Origin: an uncultured Rubrobacteraceae bacterium
GTDB taxonomy: Bacteria > Actinomycetota > Rubrobacteria > Rubrobacterales > Rubrobacteraceae
Reading direction: 5' to 3'
Assembly (NCBI GenBank): GCA_902806095.1
Contig: CADCVF010000010.1
Location: 1-52,278 of the forward strand
DNA: 52,278 nucleotides
The translations under genes were made by a program, and so were the position numbers. Below, one piece after another: positions 17,263 to 26,807 of the stretch (its first letter is position 1; each line of letters opens with the position of its first letter). A model generated the notes under the pieces. It was not told where the DNA came from. It saw only the letters and a list, made by a program, of their open reading frames with translations, and did not search any database.

Positions 17263-18352
17263 CAGGGCGACGCTGGCTCTCGAGGACGGTGCAGCATTCG
17301 AGGGTTGGACCTTCGCCGGTGAAGGTGAGGTCGCCGGCGAGGTGGTCTTCACCACGAGCATGGTCGGCTATCAGGAGACGATTACGGATCCTTCTTACAG
17401 GGGTCAGATCCTGCTCTTCACCTACCCGCTCATTGGGAATTACGGCGTGATCCCCGGCGACGACGAATCTCAGAAGGTCCAGGCGGCGGCCGTCCTCGTC
17501 CGCGAATACACGCCCCACCCGAGCAACTGGGCGAGCGAACGTTCCCTGGCAGACCTGCTCGACGAAGACGGCGTCCTCGGCGTCGAGGGTATGGACACCC
17601 GCGCCCTTACGCGGCACATCAGGGACAGGGGCGCGATGCGCGGAGTGATCTCGACCTTAGAGTCAGACCGTAACGTCCTTCGCGAGAGGGCGAAAGGCCA
17701 CCCTTCGATGGTCGGACTAGACCTCGCCTCGACAAGCTCGGAGCTTACTGAGCCCACGCTGCTTCCCGCCTTCGGAGAGGAACGCTGCCGCGTCGCCGCC
17801 ATCGATTACGGGGTGAAGGGTTCGATCTACCGAGAGCTCCGTAGCCGCGGGACCACTGTCCTCGCCATGCCTGGCTCCACCAGCTCCGAGGAGATATTCG
17901 CCTCCGAGCCCGACGGCCTCTTCCTTTCCAACGGCCCCGGAGACCCGGCTGCCCTCGGCGAAGCGGTCGACGCTTTGCGTCCGCTGCTGGGCGAAGTCCC
18001 GACCTTCGGGATCTGCCTCGGACACCAGCTCCTCGGGCTCGCCCTGGGTTGCAAGACCTACAAGATGCCCTTCGGCCACCACGGCGCGAACCATCCTGTC
18101 AGGAACCTCGAGACGGGACGCATCGAGATAACGAGCCAGAACCACGGCTTCGCCGTAAGCGAGGATTCACTCCCTGACGGTGTCGAGCTGACCCACCGCA
18201 ACCTCTATGACGGCACCGTCGAAGGCATCGCGAGCAAGGGACAGAGAGCCTGGAGCGTACAGTACCATCCAGAGTCGAGCCCTGGCCCGAGGGATTCGGG
18301 CTACCTCTTCGAGGAGTTTGTGCAGACTATCTCAGAGAAGGCGCGGGCCTAG
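17246..18352 (+). CDS. carA: Carbamoyl-phosphate synthase small (glutaminase) subunit
   Basis: 368 residues from TTG 17246, chosen because GGAG (17236-17239) lies 6 nt upstream and the family N-terminus ([15 protein letters not shown]) begins at once; GTG 17255 is the alternative. CarA hydrolyses glutamine and passes ammonia to CarB. Evidence is [17 protein letters not shown], the nucleophile Cys in [22 protein letters not shown] and YHPESSPGP. It overlaps the end of pyrC by 17 nt and lies 1 nt before carB. Confidence 0.95.
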   Translation: MEYVRSRATLALEDGAAFEGWTFAGEGEVAGEVVFTTSMVGYQETITDPSYRGQILLFTYPLIGNYGVIPGDDESQKVQAAAVLVREYTPHPSNWASERSLADLLDEDGVLGVEGMDTRALTRHIRDRGAMRGVISTLESDRNVLRERAKGHPSMVGLDLASTSSELTEPTLLPAFGEERCRVAAIDYGVKGSIYRELRSRGTTVLAMPGSTSSEEIFASEPDGLFLSNGPGDPAALGEAVDALRPLLGEVPTFGICLGHQLLGLALGCKTYKMPFGHHGANHPVRNLETGRIEITSQNHGFAVSEDSLPDGVELTHRNLYDGTVEGIASKGQRAWSVQYHPESSPGPRDSGYLFEEFVQTISEKARA

Positions 18353-18353
18353 C

Positions 18354-21300
18354 GTGCCGCGGCGCGACGACATCTCGAGTGTCTTGATCATCGGCTCTGG
18401 TCCGATCGTGATCGGGCAGGCCGCGGAGTTCGACTACTCTGGTACCCAGGCCTGCCGCGCCCTGCGCGACGAGGGCTACCGGGTGATCCTCGTGAACTCC
18501 AATCCGGCGACCATAATGACCGACCCCGAGGTCGCGGACGCGACATACGTCGAGCCCCTGACGGTCGAAACCTGCACCGAGATACTGCGCCGCGAGCGCC
18601 CCGACGCCCTGCTCCCCACCCTGGGAGGCCAGACCGCCCTCAACCTCGCCGTCGAGCTCTATGAGGCAGGCGTCCTCGACGAACTCGATGTAGAGCTTCT
18701 CGGTGCCTCCATCCCTTCGATCCGCAAGGCCGAGGACCGCAGGCTCTTCTCGGAGGCCATGCGCCGTATCGGCCTGAATACACCCCCGAGCCGCACGGTC
18801 CGCAGCCTCACCGAGGCCGAAGAGCTCGCAGCGGAGATCGGGTTCCCCCTCATCATCCGCCCTAGCTTTACCCTCGGCGGCAAGGGTGGGGCAACGGCCA
18901 CAGACCACCGCGAGCTCCGCCGCGCCGTCTTCGAAGGCCTCGACGCGAGTCCCGTAGGCAGCGCCCTCGTCGAAAAGAGCGTCGCGGGCTGGAAGGAGTT
19001 CGAGCTCGAGGTTATGCGCGACCTCGCCGACAACGTCGTCGTGATCTGCTCCATAGAGAACGTCGACCCCATGGGCGTCCATACTGGCGACTCCATTACC
19101 GTGGCCCCAGCCCAAACCCTCTCAGACCGCCAGTATCAGACCCTCCGTTCCGCATCTTTACGCATAATACGGGAGATTGGGGTCTCCACGGGGGGATCGA
19201 ACATCCAGTTTGCGGTCGACCCCGAGAGTGACGAGTACTACGTGATCGAGATGAACCCGAGGGTGAGCCGCTCGAGCGCGTTGGCTAGCAAGGCGACGGG
19301 GTTTCCGATCGCGAAGATAGCGGCCAAGCTGGCTGTCGGGTACTCGCTCGATGAGATCCCAAACGACATAACCCGCGCGACCCCGGCCTCTTTCGAGCCT
19401 GCGCTCGACTACGTGGTGACCAAGGTACCCCGCTTCGCTTTCGAGAAGTTTCCGGGCGCAACGCCTACTCTCACGACCAGGATGCACTCGGTAGGCGAGG
19501 TAATGGCGATAGGGAGGACGTTTACGGAGAGCCTGATGAAGGCCCTGGCTTCGCTCGAGGTGGACGCCCAGGACGTCCATGCCGGCCTCGACGAGCCGAG
19601 CCCTTACCGCGTCTTCGCCATCTTCGACGCCCTGCGCGCTGGCATGGACATACCGGAGATCTCGGGTCGTACCTCCATAGACCCGTTCTTTATCGCTTCC
19701 ATAGCCAGGATCGTGGCTGCGGAAGGGTCCGTCTCCGAGCCGTTCGGTGTCGAGGACCTGCGCGAGCTGAAGAGGATAGGATTGACCGACGAGACCATCG
19801 CCACGGCGTCTGGGACTTCGGTGGAGGTGGTGCGGGGCGTAAGGCGGGCCCTCGGTGTCTCGCCGACCTACAAGTCCGTCGATACCTGCGCCGGTGAGTT
19901 CCCTGCCCGCACGCCCTACTACTACTCGACCTACGAGGAGGAGGACGAGGTCAGGCGTGAGGAGAACGCCTCCGTGGTCGTACTCGGCAGCGGCCCCAAC
20001 CGCATCGGCCAGGGCATAGAGTTCGACTACGCCTGCGTCCACGCCAGTTACGCCCTCGAGGAGAGCGGCTACGACGCGGTAATGGTCAACTCCAACCCCG
20101 AGACCGTCTCGACCGACTACGACACCTCCACGCGACTGTACTTCGAGCCGCTCACGGCGGAGCACGTGCTAGAGGTCATAAGACGCGAGCAACCAGAAGG
20201 TGTGATCCTGCAGTTCGGGGGCCAGAGTCCCCTGAAGCTCGCCCACGAGCTTCAAGAGGCGGGGGCGCATGTCCTCGGCACCTCCCCCGACGCCATAGAC
20301 CTAGCCGAAGACCGCTCCAGGTTCGGACGGCTCCTCGCTGAGCTCGGCATCCCACACCCGAGATTCGGGACGGCATCGACGGCCGAGGAGGCAAGGGAGG
20401 TGGCGCGCGAGCTCGGATATCCGGTCGTCGTGCGGCCTTCGTACGTCCTCGGCGGGCGCAGGATGGAGATCGTCTACAACGATGATGACCTCGACCTCTA
20501 CATTAGGACCAGTGCGGGAGCAGGACCTGGGCACCCGACCCTGATCGACAAGTTTATGGAGGACTACACCGAGGTCGACGTGGACGCCGTCTCGGACGGC
20601 AAAGACGTTTACGTCGGCGGGATCATGGAGCATGTGGAGGAGGCCGGTGTACATTCAGGCGACTCATCCTGCGTGACGCCCCCGATCACGATCCACCGGG
20701 CTTTATTGCAGAGGATCGAAGACTACACGAGGCGGCTGGCGCTCTCCGTCGGCGTCGTCGGGCTTATGAACGTGCAGTTCGTCGTGAGGGGCGACGACGT
20801 GCTCGTGATCGAGTGCAACCCTCGTGCCTCGCGTACCGTGCCTTTCATCTCTAAAGCGACGGGTGTGCCGCTGGCCAAGATAGCGACCAGGGTCCTCCTC
20901 GGGGAGAAGCTCGGGGACATGCGGCTGAGTGCTTCGACCAACGGGCACTTCTCTGTCAAGGCGCCAGTCTTCCCGTTCGACAGGTTCGCTGACGTCGATC
21001 CGCTGCTCGGTCCCGAGATGCGCTCTACGGGGGAGGCGATGGGGATAGACCGCACATTCGGCGGCGCCTTCGCGAAGGCGCTAGCGGCGGCGGGGCAGGA
21101 GCTTCCCGTCTCCGGGCGGGTCTACATCTCCGTCTCCAACAGGGAGAAGCGGGCCGTCGTGCTCATAGCCAGGGCATTCGCCGACCTGGGGTTCGAGATC
21201 TCCGCCAGCGAGGGCACGGCCGAGGTGCTCAAGAACAACGGGCTGCCGGTCATGATCGTGCCCAAGATAGGGGAGCTCGGCGAGGACGTGTTGGGCCTCA

Positions 21301-21518
21301 TAGAAGCAGGTGGGGTCGACCTGATCGTAAATACCCCCTGGGGTCGCGGGCCGCGTACCGACGGGTACCTGATCCGGCGCCGGGCCCTCATGCACGGCGT
21401 CCCATGTATCACCACCCTCGCAGGGGCCGCGGCCGCCGTACAGGGTATAGAGGCAAGGGTCCGTGGCGGCACGAGACGCGTGAACTCGCTCCAGGGCCTC
21501 TACGCGGCGAGAGCATGA
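18354..21518 (+). CDS. carB: Carbamoyl-phosphate synthase large subunit
   Basis: 1054 residues from GTG 18354; the open frame continues upstream but only over carA. It makes carbamoyl phosphate from bicarbonate, ammonia and two ATP. The protein is an internal duplication of ATP-grasp units: [22 protein letters not shown] near the N-terminus is echoed by [23 protein letters not shown] around residue 545. The C-terminal domain (from about 930: [21 protein letters not shown]) is the allosteric MGS-like domain. Its stop overlaps pyrK. Confidence 0.97.
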   Translation: MPRRDDISSVLIIGSGPIVIGQAAEFDYSGTQACRALRDEGYRVILVNSNPATIMTDPEVADATYVEPLTVETCTEILRRERPDALLPTLGGQTALNLAVELYEAGVLDELDVELLGASIPSIRKAEDRRLFSEAMRRIGLNTPPSRTVRSLTEAEELAAEIGFPLIIRPSFTLGGKGGATATDHRELRRAVFEGLDASPVGSALVEKSVAGWKEFELEVMRDLADNVVVICSIENVDPMGVHTGDSITVAPAQTLSDRQYQTLRSASLRIIREIGVSTGGSNIQFAVDPESDEYYVIEMNPRVSRSSALASKATGFPIAKIAAKLAVGYSLDEIPNDITRATPASFEPALDYVVTKVPRFAFEKFPGATPTLTTRMHSVGEVMAIGRTFTESLMKALASLEVDAQDVHAGLDEPSPYRVFAIFDALRAGMDIPEISGRTSIDPFFIASIARIVAAEGSVSEPFGVEDLRELKRIGLTDETIATASGTSVEVVRGVRRALGVSPTYKSVDTCAGEFPARTPYYYSTYEEEDEVRREENASVVVLGSGPNRIGQGIEFDYACVHASYALEESGYDAVMVNSNPETVSTDYDTSTRLYFEPLTAEHVLEVIRREQPEGVILQFGGQSPLKLAHELQEAGAHVLGTSPDAIDLAEDRSRFGRLLAELGIPHPRFGTASTAEEAREVARELGYPVVVRPSYVLGGRRMEIVYNDDDLDLYIRTSAGAGPGHPTLIDKFMEDYTEVDVDAVSDGKDVYVGGIMEHVEEAGVHSGDSSCVTPPITIHRALLQRIEDYTRRLALSVGVVGLMNVQFVVRGDDVLVIECNPRASRTVPFISKATGVPLAKIATRVLLGEKLGDMRLSASTNGHFSVKAPVFPFDRFADVDPLLGPEMRSTGEAMGIDRTFGGAFAKALAAAGQELPVSGRVYISVSNREKRAVVLIARAFADLGFEISASEGTAEVLKNNGLPVMIVPKIGELGEDVLGLIEAGGVDLIVNTPWGRGPRTDGYLIRRRALMHGVPCITTLAGAAAAVQGIEARVRGGTRRVNSLQGLYAARA

Positions 21519-22249
21519 AGTTCTACAAAGTAAAGGTCGAAGAGCGTGAGGTGCTTGGCTCCTACACCCTGCTCCGCTACCGCTGGCCCGATAGACCCGT
21601 AGAACCGGGGCAGTTCGTGATGGCGAGGGCCGCCGGCTACCCCGAGACCCTCGACCCCTTCCTCGCCCGCCCCTTCTCCTTCTACGACTACGACGGCGAA
21701 ATGGCGAGCCTCCTCTTCGAGGTGCGGGGCCGTGGTACTGCGCTCCTGGATCTCACACTGACCATAGAAGTAACAGCCCCTCTCGGAAAAGGTTTCCACA
21801 TCGATCCAGGCCTGGGACGGGCCGCCCTTCTCGGAGGCGGCATCGGCGTCGCACCACTCAAAATCCTCGGCCGCCGGCTGGACACCGCGGGCGTTCCCCA
21901 CGACGTCTTCCTCGGGTTCGCCGACGCAAGGTCGGCGGTCGTCGCCCAGGAGTTCCAAGGAGCAGCGGTGGCGACGATGGACGGCTCGGCGGGAAACCAC
22001 GGGACCGTGCTCGACGCCGCAGGCCCCCTCGAGGACTACGGGGCGATCTACTCCTGCGGGCCAAACCCCATGCTGGCAGCGGTCAAGCTCGCGGCAGGGG
22101 AGAACAGCCTCTGCCAGCTCTCCGTGGAGGAGAGGATGGGGTGCGGGAACGGCTCGTGCAACGGGTGTGTGGTCCCCGTGCGCGGAGGCGGCTACATAAG
22201 GTCGTGCCTCGAGGGACCCGTCTTCCCTGCGGAGGTTCTGGCGTGGTAG
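21515..22249 (+). CDS. pyrK: Dihydroorotate dehydrogenase B, electron transfer subunit
   Basis: 244 residues from ATG 21515, overlapping the carB stop (ATGA). PyrK carries FAD and a [2Fe-2S] cluster and moves electrons from the PyrD FMN to NAD+. The FAD region is seen in [10 protein letters not shown], the NAD-binding turn in [14 protein letters not shown], and the cluster cysteines in [15 protein letters not shown] plus RSCLEGPVF. Its presence tells that the following PyrD is class 1B, using NAD+ rather than quinone. Confidence 0.95.
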   Translation: MKFYKVKVEEREVLGSYTLLRYRWPDRPVEPGQFVMARAAGYPETLDPFLARPFSFYDYDGEMASLLFEVRGRGTALLDLTLTIEVTAPLGKGFHIDPGLGRAALLGGGIGVAPLKILGRRLDTAGVPHDVFLGFADARSAVVAQEFQGAAVATMDGSAGNHGTVLDAAGPLEDYGAIYSCGPNPMLAAVKLAAGENSLCQLSVEERMGCGNGSCNGCVVPVRGGGYIRSCLEGPVFPAEVLAW

Positions 22250-23175
22250 TGCGCGAGCAGAAGTCCAGAGTCGACCTCGCCGTCGAGCTATGCGGACTGA
22301 CGCTAAGGACCCCCCTGATCCCAGCATCGGGAACACTCTCCAAGGAAGCCCTAGACGAAGTCGAAGGCGTCTACGGGGCGATGCTCCCAAAGACTACGAC
22401 CCCTGCTGCAAGGGCCGGCAATCCACCCCCCCGCGTCGCCGAGACACCTGCGGGGATGGTCAACTCTATCGGACTTCAGAACCCTGGTGTCGAGAGCTTC
22501 TTGCAGGATCTCGACGCGTTCGACCTCGGAGTCCCTATCCTCGTCTCCGTGGCCGGCGATACCGTCGCCGAGTTCGCTTGGCTCTGCGAGATCCTCGCCG
22601 GCGACGCTCGTATCTCCGCCGTCGAGCTGAACCTCTCGTGCCCCAATGTGGAGTGTGGTGGCCTGGCCTTCTGCGCCGGACCCGCCTCCGTCGAGGAGGT
22701 GGTCGCGGCCTGCCGCTCCGCCGTTCCCGGCAAACCCATTCTCGCCAAGCTCACCAATGAGGGTGTCGTCGAGAACGCCCGGGCCGCCGAGTCAGCAGGC
22801 GCTGACGCGCTCACCGTCATAAACACCCTCCCTGCGCTCACCGTAGATGCCCGTGCCCGCAAGGTGCTAGTAAAAGGCGGCCTCTCCGGACCCGCGATAA
22901 AGCCCGTCGCACTCAGGGCCGTATACGACGTATCAGGCGTGGTGAACGTGCCTGTGATAGGGAGCGGGGGGGTAGTGAGTGGGACCGACGTGGCCGAGTT
23001 CATGCTCGCGGGCGCGACGGCGGTCCAGGTGGGCACAGCGAGCTTCATCAGGGACCCGCAAGAGATCCTCGACGAGTTCACGTCCTACCTGAAAGATAAC
23101 AGCCTGAGCGCCGCCGGGCTGACCGGAGCCTTACGCGGCGTTCGCCCTGTGCTGACAGGGGGTGAAGACATTTAG
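22243..23175 (+). CDS. pyrD: Dihydroorotate dehydrogenase B, catalytic subunit
   Basis: 310 residues from GTG 22243, set by GGAGG at 22231-22235 with 7-nt spacing; GTG 22249 is also possible. It oxidises dihydroorotate to orotate with FMN. Conserved parts are LIPASGTLSKEA, MVNSIGLQNPGVE, the active-site loop ELNLSCPNVECGG with the catalytic Cys, AKLTNEG and VPVIGSGGVVSG. It is the last gene of the operon: pyrF and pyrE are not found here or elsewhere in the window. Confidence 0.95.
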   Translation: MVVREQKSRVDLAVELCGLTLRTPLIPASGTLSKEALDEVEGVYGAMLPKTTTPAARAGNPPPRVAETPAGMVNSIGLQNPGVESFLQDLDAFDLGVPILVSVAGDTVAEFAWLCEILAGDARISAVELNLSCPNVECGGLAFCAGPASVEEVVAACRSAVPGKPILAKLTNEGVVENARAAESAGADALTVINTLPALTVDARARKVLVKGGLSGPAIKPVALRAVYDVSGVVNVPVIGSGGVVSGTDVAEFMLAGATAVQVGTASFIRDPQEILDEFTSYLKDNSLSAAGLTGALRGVRPVLTGGEDI

Positions 23176-23273
23176 CGAGAGGGGACGCAGGGTAGTCCCC
23201 GGCTTCGTCCTGTGCCATCCGGCCCCCGCACCTTTCCCGTCACGACTATGGGCATGATGGCTATCTTTTCAAG

Positions 23274-23289
23274 GCGGGGCATCGCCCGC
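23274..23289 (+). other. GC hairpin downstream of pyrD
   Basis: GCGGGGCATCGCCCGC can form a short GC stem about 100 nt after pyrD. No T-run follows, so it is only a possible factor-dependent end point for the pyr operon. Confidence 0.25.
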
Positions 23290-23372
23290 TGGTTGTGGTC
23301 TGTTCCCGGTGCAGTTCTGAGATCTGCACCTGATGCCTTGAGCCGTGGTCTGCGAAGCAAACTGTCATCTAG

Positions 23373-23401
23373 TTGTCTCCGCGGTGGCCCGCTGCGATAC
23401 T
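23373..23401 (+). promoter_or_regulatory. Promoter producing a probably leaderless TPR mRNA
   Basis: TTGTCT (23373-23378), a 17-nt spacer ending in TGC, and GATACT (23396-23401) form a good housekeeping promoter with extended -10. The expected start of transcription, about 7-9 nt downstream, coincides with the ATG at 23410, and no ribosome site precedes that ATG. Confidence 0.55.
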
Positions 23402-23409
23402 GCCTGGCT

Positions 23410-23901
23410 ATGCACGAGAGGATCGAAGAAGCCGCCCGGCTGATGGCCGGTGGGGAGCAGGACCGGGTGGAGCGTGTGCTCCTGGGAATGCTCGAGGAGC
23501 GCCCCGACAACGCGCGGGCGAACTACCTCATGGCCTCCGTGTGCGATCAGCGTGGTCAGGAGCGCCGGGCCGTGCCCTTCTACCGGCGCGCCCTGGCGGC
23601 GCCCAAAGAACTCTCTGATGAGGACCTCACTGGCGCCTACCTCGGCCTCGGCAGCACCTACCGGGTGCTCGGAGAGTACGAGGAATCCCGCCGCGTGTTA
23701 CGGGAAGGCAACAAGTGCTTCCCGGCCGACCGCGCGTTGAGCACCTTCCTCGCCCTTACCCTGTATAACCTCGGCGAGCACCCCGAGGCGACCTCGACCC
23801 TGCTCAAGAACCTGGTGGAAACCACCGGCGACTCAAACATCCGGCACTACGGGCGTGCGCTCGCTTTCTACGCGAACCGGTTGGACGAGACTTTCGAGTA
23901 G
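23410..23901 (+). CDS. Tetratricopeptide repeat protein
   Basis: 163 residues from ATG 23410. The frame is open from 23212, but the upstream 66 residues are of low complexity and the promoter lies within that stretch. Helical TPR-type pairs fill the protein: RIEEAARLMAGGEQDRVERVLLGML, ARANYLMASVCDQRGQERRAV, TGAYLGLGSTYRVLGEYEESRRVL, ALSTFLALTLYNLGEHPEATS. It resembles the small single-domain TPR_5 proteins common in actinomycetes. TPRs bind partner proteins; no catalytic site is seen and the partner is unknown. It follows the pyr operon but has its own promoter. Confidence 0.75.
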   Translation: MHERIEEAARLMAGGEQDRVERVLLGMLEERPDNARANYLMASVCDQRGQERRAVPFYRRALAAPKELSDEDLTGAYLGLGSTYRVLGEYEESRRVLREGNKCFPADRALSTFLALTLYNLGEHPEATSTLLKNLVETTGDSNIRHYGRALAFYANRLDETFE

Positions 23902-24239
23902 AGACCGGCAGGGCCTCTTCGCCCCCACCCGTGCTACGTCTTTCGAAACGCCGCCAGTTTAGGTTCCGCGACCCTTTCGGGCGAACCTTCCGGTCGACGG
24001 CCGATTCAGTCGCGCAAGAAGCCCGGCGGCTGGGAGGTGGAAGAACGGCCGCCAGGCTATGTGCCCCGGAAGCGATGAGAGAACCGCAGTACATAGCAGA
24101 CAGACGGCGGGCGCCTCGGGGACCGAGAATAGGGTACACGCTCGTCCCCGCACCCGTGTTAAACGGGGATAAAACCGGGATTAAGGATAGGTAAAACGCG
24201 AAGCTACCAAAGAGGATGCCCTGGCCGGAACGGATAAGC
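23902..24239. other. 338-bp spacer with no supported gene
   Basis: No convincing coding sequence: an 87-codon plus-strand frame at 23931-24194 has Arg-rich composition and no recognisable domain. A small hairpin CCCGT-GTTAA-ACGGG lies at 24153-24167. A loose 11-bp periodicity of GGGATAAAA-like words follows to about 24196. The segment separates the plus-strand TPR gene from the minus-strand efflux gene, so it may hold both 3' ends. Confidence 0.4.
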
Positions 24240-25670
24240 TTAAGGTTCGGTTACGTTGGCCGAGGATCTCGCCGTCTCACGCGATCCGGGGCGCATGAAG
24301 ACGACCACGAGCGTCAGGGCCAGCACGGCGAATGCTATGGCAGACCAGAGCCCCCAACGGAGGCCGCCGAGGAGAGCATTGGCGCCTGAGGCCGCGGTCG
24401 CAGCGGTGATCACGGCCGCAACGACGGCCCACCCGAGGGCGTTGCCGAGCTCCGTGGTGGTGCTCAAGACCCCCGAGGCGAGACCCTGCTCATCATCCCC
24501 GACGCCCTCCGTTGCGGCGATGGTCAGGGGGACGCTCGCGGTCACGAAGCCGGCCTCTGCAACCGCCATCCCGAGGAGCACGGCCGGCAGCGCGTCTTCA
24601 TGTGCCATGCGCGACGCTACCAGCACCAACCCGGCCCCCGAGATGCCAAACCCCCAGGCAGCCGTCCGCCCGGCCCCAAGCCGCGTCGTGAGCCGTCCGG
24701 CAACGGGCGAGGCGACGACGGACGCAACCGTCATCGGGATGAAGAGGAGCCCGGCCTCGAGCGGCGTGCGGCCCAGGGCGTCCTGGAAGTAGAGCGTCAG
24801 CACGTAGAGCTGGGCGGCGCCGATCATAGATTTCAGGACGACCGCTGCGTTCGGGACGGCCACGGCGCGCCGACGCAAGATCGGGAGCGGCACCAGCGGC
24901 GCCGACGCTCGGCGCTCGGCGGCCACAAACAGGCCAAGGAGGACGGCTCCAAGCCCCGCCGTGCCGAGCGTGGCGGGAGAGGCCCATCCGTTCTTCGGCG
25001 CCTCCGAGACCGCGTAGATCAGGGAGGCGAGTCCGAGGGTGGCCGTCGCCGCACCGGCGAGGTCCATCGTACGCGGGGCTGCATCGTCCTTGCTCTCTTG
25101 GATCGCGACCGGAGCTAGCGCAAGCACCGCCAACGCCACTGGCACGTTCACGAACAACACCCACCGCCAACCCAAAAACTCCGTTACCACACCCCCGAGC
25201 ACCATTCCGGAGACGAACCCAACCCCGGCCATCGCCCCGTAGACGCCTATGGCGCGGTTTCGCTCCTCACCCTCGGCGAAGGTGGCCGCCACAAGCGCGA
25301 GCGAGGCCGGTACGAGCGCAGCCCCGCCAACCCCCTGCAAGAGCCGCGCACCCACCAGCACCCAGGGTGCCCACGCCAGCCCCCCCAGAAGCGAGGCGCC
25401 ACCGAACACGGCGAGCCCGGCCATGAACAGGCGCCTCCGCCCGTAAAGGTCGCCGACGCGGCCCATGAGCAGCAGGAGTCCGCCAAAGGAGAGCGCGTAA
25501 CCAGTGAGGACCCACTGCGCGTCGCCCCCCGAGAAACCAAGCTCCCTACGCACCGACGGCAGCGCGATGGCGACGATCGTGAGGTCAAGGACAGCCACAA
25601 ACGACGCGCTACACAGCAACACCAGCGCGAACGTCTTCCTCCCTGCGCTCCCGCCACCTTCCAACACCAT
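24240..25670 (-). CDS. DHA2-type (EmrB/QacA) MFS drug efflux transporter
   Basis: 476 residues, ATG start with GGAGGAG just upstream on the minus strand. About 14 transmembrane segments are expected. MFS motif A is GRVGDLYGRRRLF after the second segment; the first segment has the DHA2 motif LDLTIVAIALPSVRREL; ARLLQGVGGAALVPASLALV is motif B-like, and GPxxGG-like motif C reads MVLGGVVTEFLGWRWVLFVNVP. Such pumps use the proton gradient to export drugs or dyes; the substrate cannot be told. It is divergent from a CGNR regulator with shared repeats between them, the classic layout of a locally controlled pump. Confidence 0.92.
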   Translation of the reverse strand: MVLEGGGSAGRKTFALVLLCSASFVAVLDLTIVAIALPSVRRELGFSGGDAQWVLTGYALSFGGLLLLMGRVGDLYGRRRLFMAGLAVFGGASLLGGLAWAPWVLVGARLLQGVGGAALVPASLALVAATFAEGEERNRAIGVYGAMAGVGFVSGMVLGGVVTEFLGWRWVLFVNVPVALAVLALAPVAIQESKDDAAPRTMDLAGAATATLGLASLIYAVSEAPKNGWASPATLGTAGLGAVLLGLFVAAERRASAPLVPLPILRRRAVAVPNAAVVLKSMIGAAQLYVLTLYFQDALGRTPLEAGLLFIPMTVASVVASPVAGRLTTRLGAGRTAAWGFGISGAGLVLVASRMAHEDALPAVLLGMAVAEAGFVTASVPLTIAATEGVGDDEQGLASGVLSTTTELGNALGWAVVAAVITAATAASGANALLGGLRWGLWSAIAFAVLALTLVVVFMRPGSRETARSSANVTEP

Positions 25671-25714
25671 GCTCTCCTCCTACGCCCGTATTTCAGCCAA
25701 CACTGTCAATCAAC

Positions 25715-25768
25715 TATACCGGTGTCGTACTTTCTTTAAACCGCCTTTCGCTTACAATGGTGTCGGAC
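25715..25768. promoter_or_regulatory. Operator-like repeats and promoter in the efflux/CGNR divergon
   Basis: Two direct repeats of GGTGTCGkAC (25721-25730 and 25759-25768), each preceded by TA at the same distance, are 38 bp apart. The second directly follows TACAAT (25753-25758), a strong -10 for the plus-strand regulator gene with no good -35. On the minus strand TATAGT (25712-25717) is a candidate -10 for the pump, next to the first repeat. A repressor or activator bound here could control both genes. Confidence 0.5.
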
Positions 25769-25787
25769 TGTATTGAGGAGGCATAGG

Positions 25788-26387
25788 GTGGACCAGCGGA
25801 TACCGGCAGGCGAGGTTCCGGATGAGGTGAGGCTCGTAAACGAGTTCCTCAACACGCTTGATTTGGAGACATTCGGCGAGCACGCTGGGAAGCCGGACGA
25901 GGAGAGAGAAGGGTTGAGAAGTCCCGAGAGGCTCGAGGCCTGGCTCGTCGGGCGGGGGCTCCTCGGTCGGGGAGAGAGTGTGGGGGAGTGGGATCTCGAC
26001 CTCGCCGTAAAGGTGCGAGACGCCTTGCGTTCGGCCGCTTCCTCCAACTCGAGCTTGGCTCGAGGGCGGTCGGAAGCAGTTGGAGTGAGCTTCGACGAGT
26101 TGCCGCTCGTGCTCCGCATCGGCGAGGCCTCCAAGCCCGAGCTCGCAAGCCGCGAGGGAGGGGTGAAGGGAGCGCTAGGCAGGATCCTCGCCGACGTTGC
26201 CGTCGCTGCCTCGAAGGGGACGTGGGCGCGGATGAAGATCTGTGCCGCTGAGGACTGCCGGTGGGCTTACTACGACCACTCCAAGAGCCGCACAGGCAGG
26301 TGGTGCGCCATGCAGACGTGCGGTAACAGGCACAAGACCAGGAGGTACCGGCGGAAGAGGCGCAATAGCGTCGGGCAGGGACGTTAG
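25788..26387 (+). CDS. CGNR zinc-finger transcriptional regulator (ABATE domain)
   Basis: 199 residues from GTG 25788, which has GAGGAGG 6 nt upstream; TTG 25773 is in frame but has no ribosome site. The N-terminal part (VRLVNEFLNTLDLE, RSPERLEAWLVGRGLL) matches the ABATE domain, a predicted ligand-binding module. The C-terminus is a CGNR zinc finger: KICAAEDCRWAYYDHSK, then RWCAMQTCGNRHKTRRYR, with four cysteines and the CGNR signature. Such proteins are thought to be stress-responsive DNA-binding regulators. The divergent efflux pump is the likely target. Confidence 0.9.
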   Translation: MDQRIPAGEVPDEVRLVNEFLNTLDLETFGEHAGKPDEEREGLRSPERLEAWLVGRGLLGRGESVGEWDLDLAVKVRDALRSAASSNSSLARGRSEAVGVSFDELPLVLRIGEASKPELASREGGVKGALGRILADVAVAASKGTWARMKICAAEDCRWAYYDHSKSRTGRWCAMQTCGNRHKTRRYRRKRRNSVGQGR

Positions 26388-26465
26388 GCCGGGCCCGCGT
26401 TCCTTGACAGCGTGGGTCCCTACCCAGACGTTGTAGCAGGCGCTGGCCCGAGTGCGTCCTGGCGA

Positions 26466-26474
26466 TGATATACT
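26466..26474 (+). promoter_or_regulatory. Extended -10 promoter for mihF, leaderless mRNA likely
   Basis: TGATATACT provides TGn plus TATACT. Transcription should start near 26481-26482, at the TTG/ATG starts of mihF, with no room for a ribosome site. A -35 at the right distance is weak; TTGACA at 26404-26409 is too far away to serve and is followed by a small hairpin (26413-26426). Confidence 0.5.
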
Positions 26475-26483
26475 GACCTGTTG

Positions 26484-26807
26484 ATGTTGAGGCGGGCACC
26501 AGAACGGACGGCCGACGAACGCAGGAACGCGCTCGAGGAGGCCAATCGGGTACGCTTCGCGAGGGCCGCGACCAAGCGTGACCTCAAGAGCGGACGGTTG
26601 GGGATCTACGATCTGCTCATGGATCCTTCCGAAGAGCTGAGGGGCGCCAAGGTCGAAGAGATGCTCCTCGCGGTCAAAGGAATGGGCCGCGTCAAGGTCA
26701 CGCGGGTCTTGAGGGAGGCGGGCATAAGCAGGTCAAAGACCCTTGTAGGACTGACACACGGGCAGAGGGACCGATTGATCAAGGCTCTAGGGTGCGAGGA
26801 AGTCTGA
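26484..26807 (+). CDS. mihF: Actinobacterial integration host factor (mIHF)
   Basis: 107 residues from ATG 26484 (TTG 26481 is adjacent and in frame). mIHF is a small nucleoid protein with a helix-two-turn-helix DNA-binding fold, unrelated to enterobacterial IHF. Family sequence is visible: ALEEANRVRFARAATKRDL, then KSGRLGIYDLLMD, and the H2TH-like AVKGMGRVKVTRVLREAGI. The gene before gmk is its standard actinobacterial place. Known members compact DNA and affect replication and phage integration. The stop overlaps the gmk start. Confidence 0.93.
   Translation: MLRRAPERTADERRNALEEANRVRFARAATKRDLKSGRLGIYDLLMDPSEELRGAKVEEMLLAVKGMGRVKVTRVLREAGISRSKTLVGLTHGQRDRLIKALGCEEV

Noticed and set aside
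23931-24194. 87-codon plus-strand frame after the TPR gene
   Set aside because: Arg-rich, no ribosome site, no family pattern; recorded as spacer.
26404-26436. TTGACA (26404) paired with TTGTAG (26431) as the mihF promoter
   Set aside because: The spacing is 21 nt and the -10 match is poor; the extended -10 at 26466 fits the gene start better.
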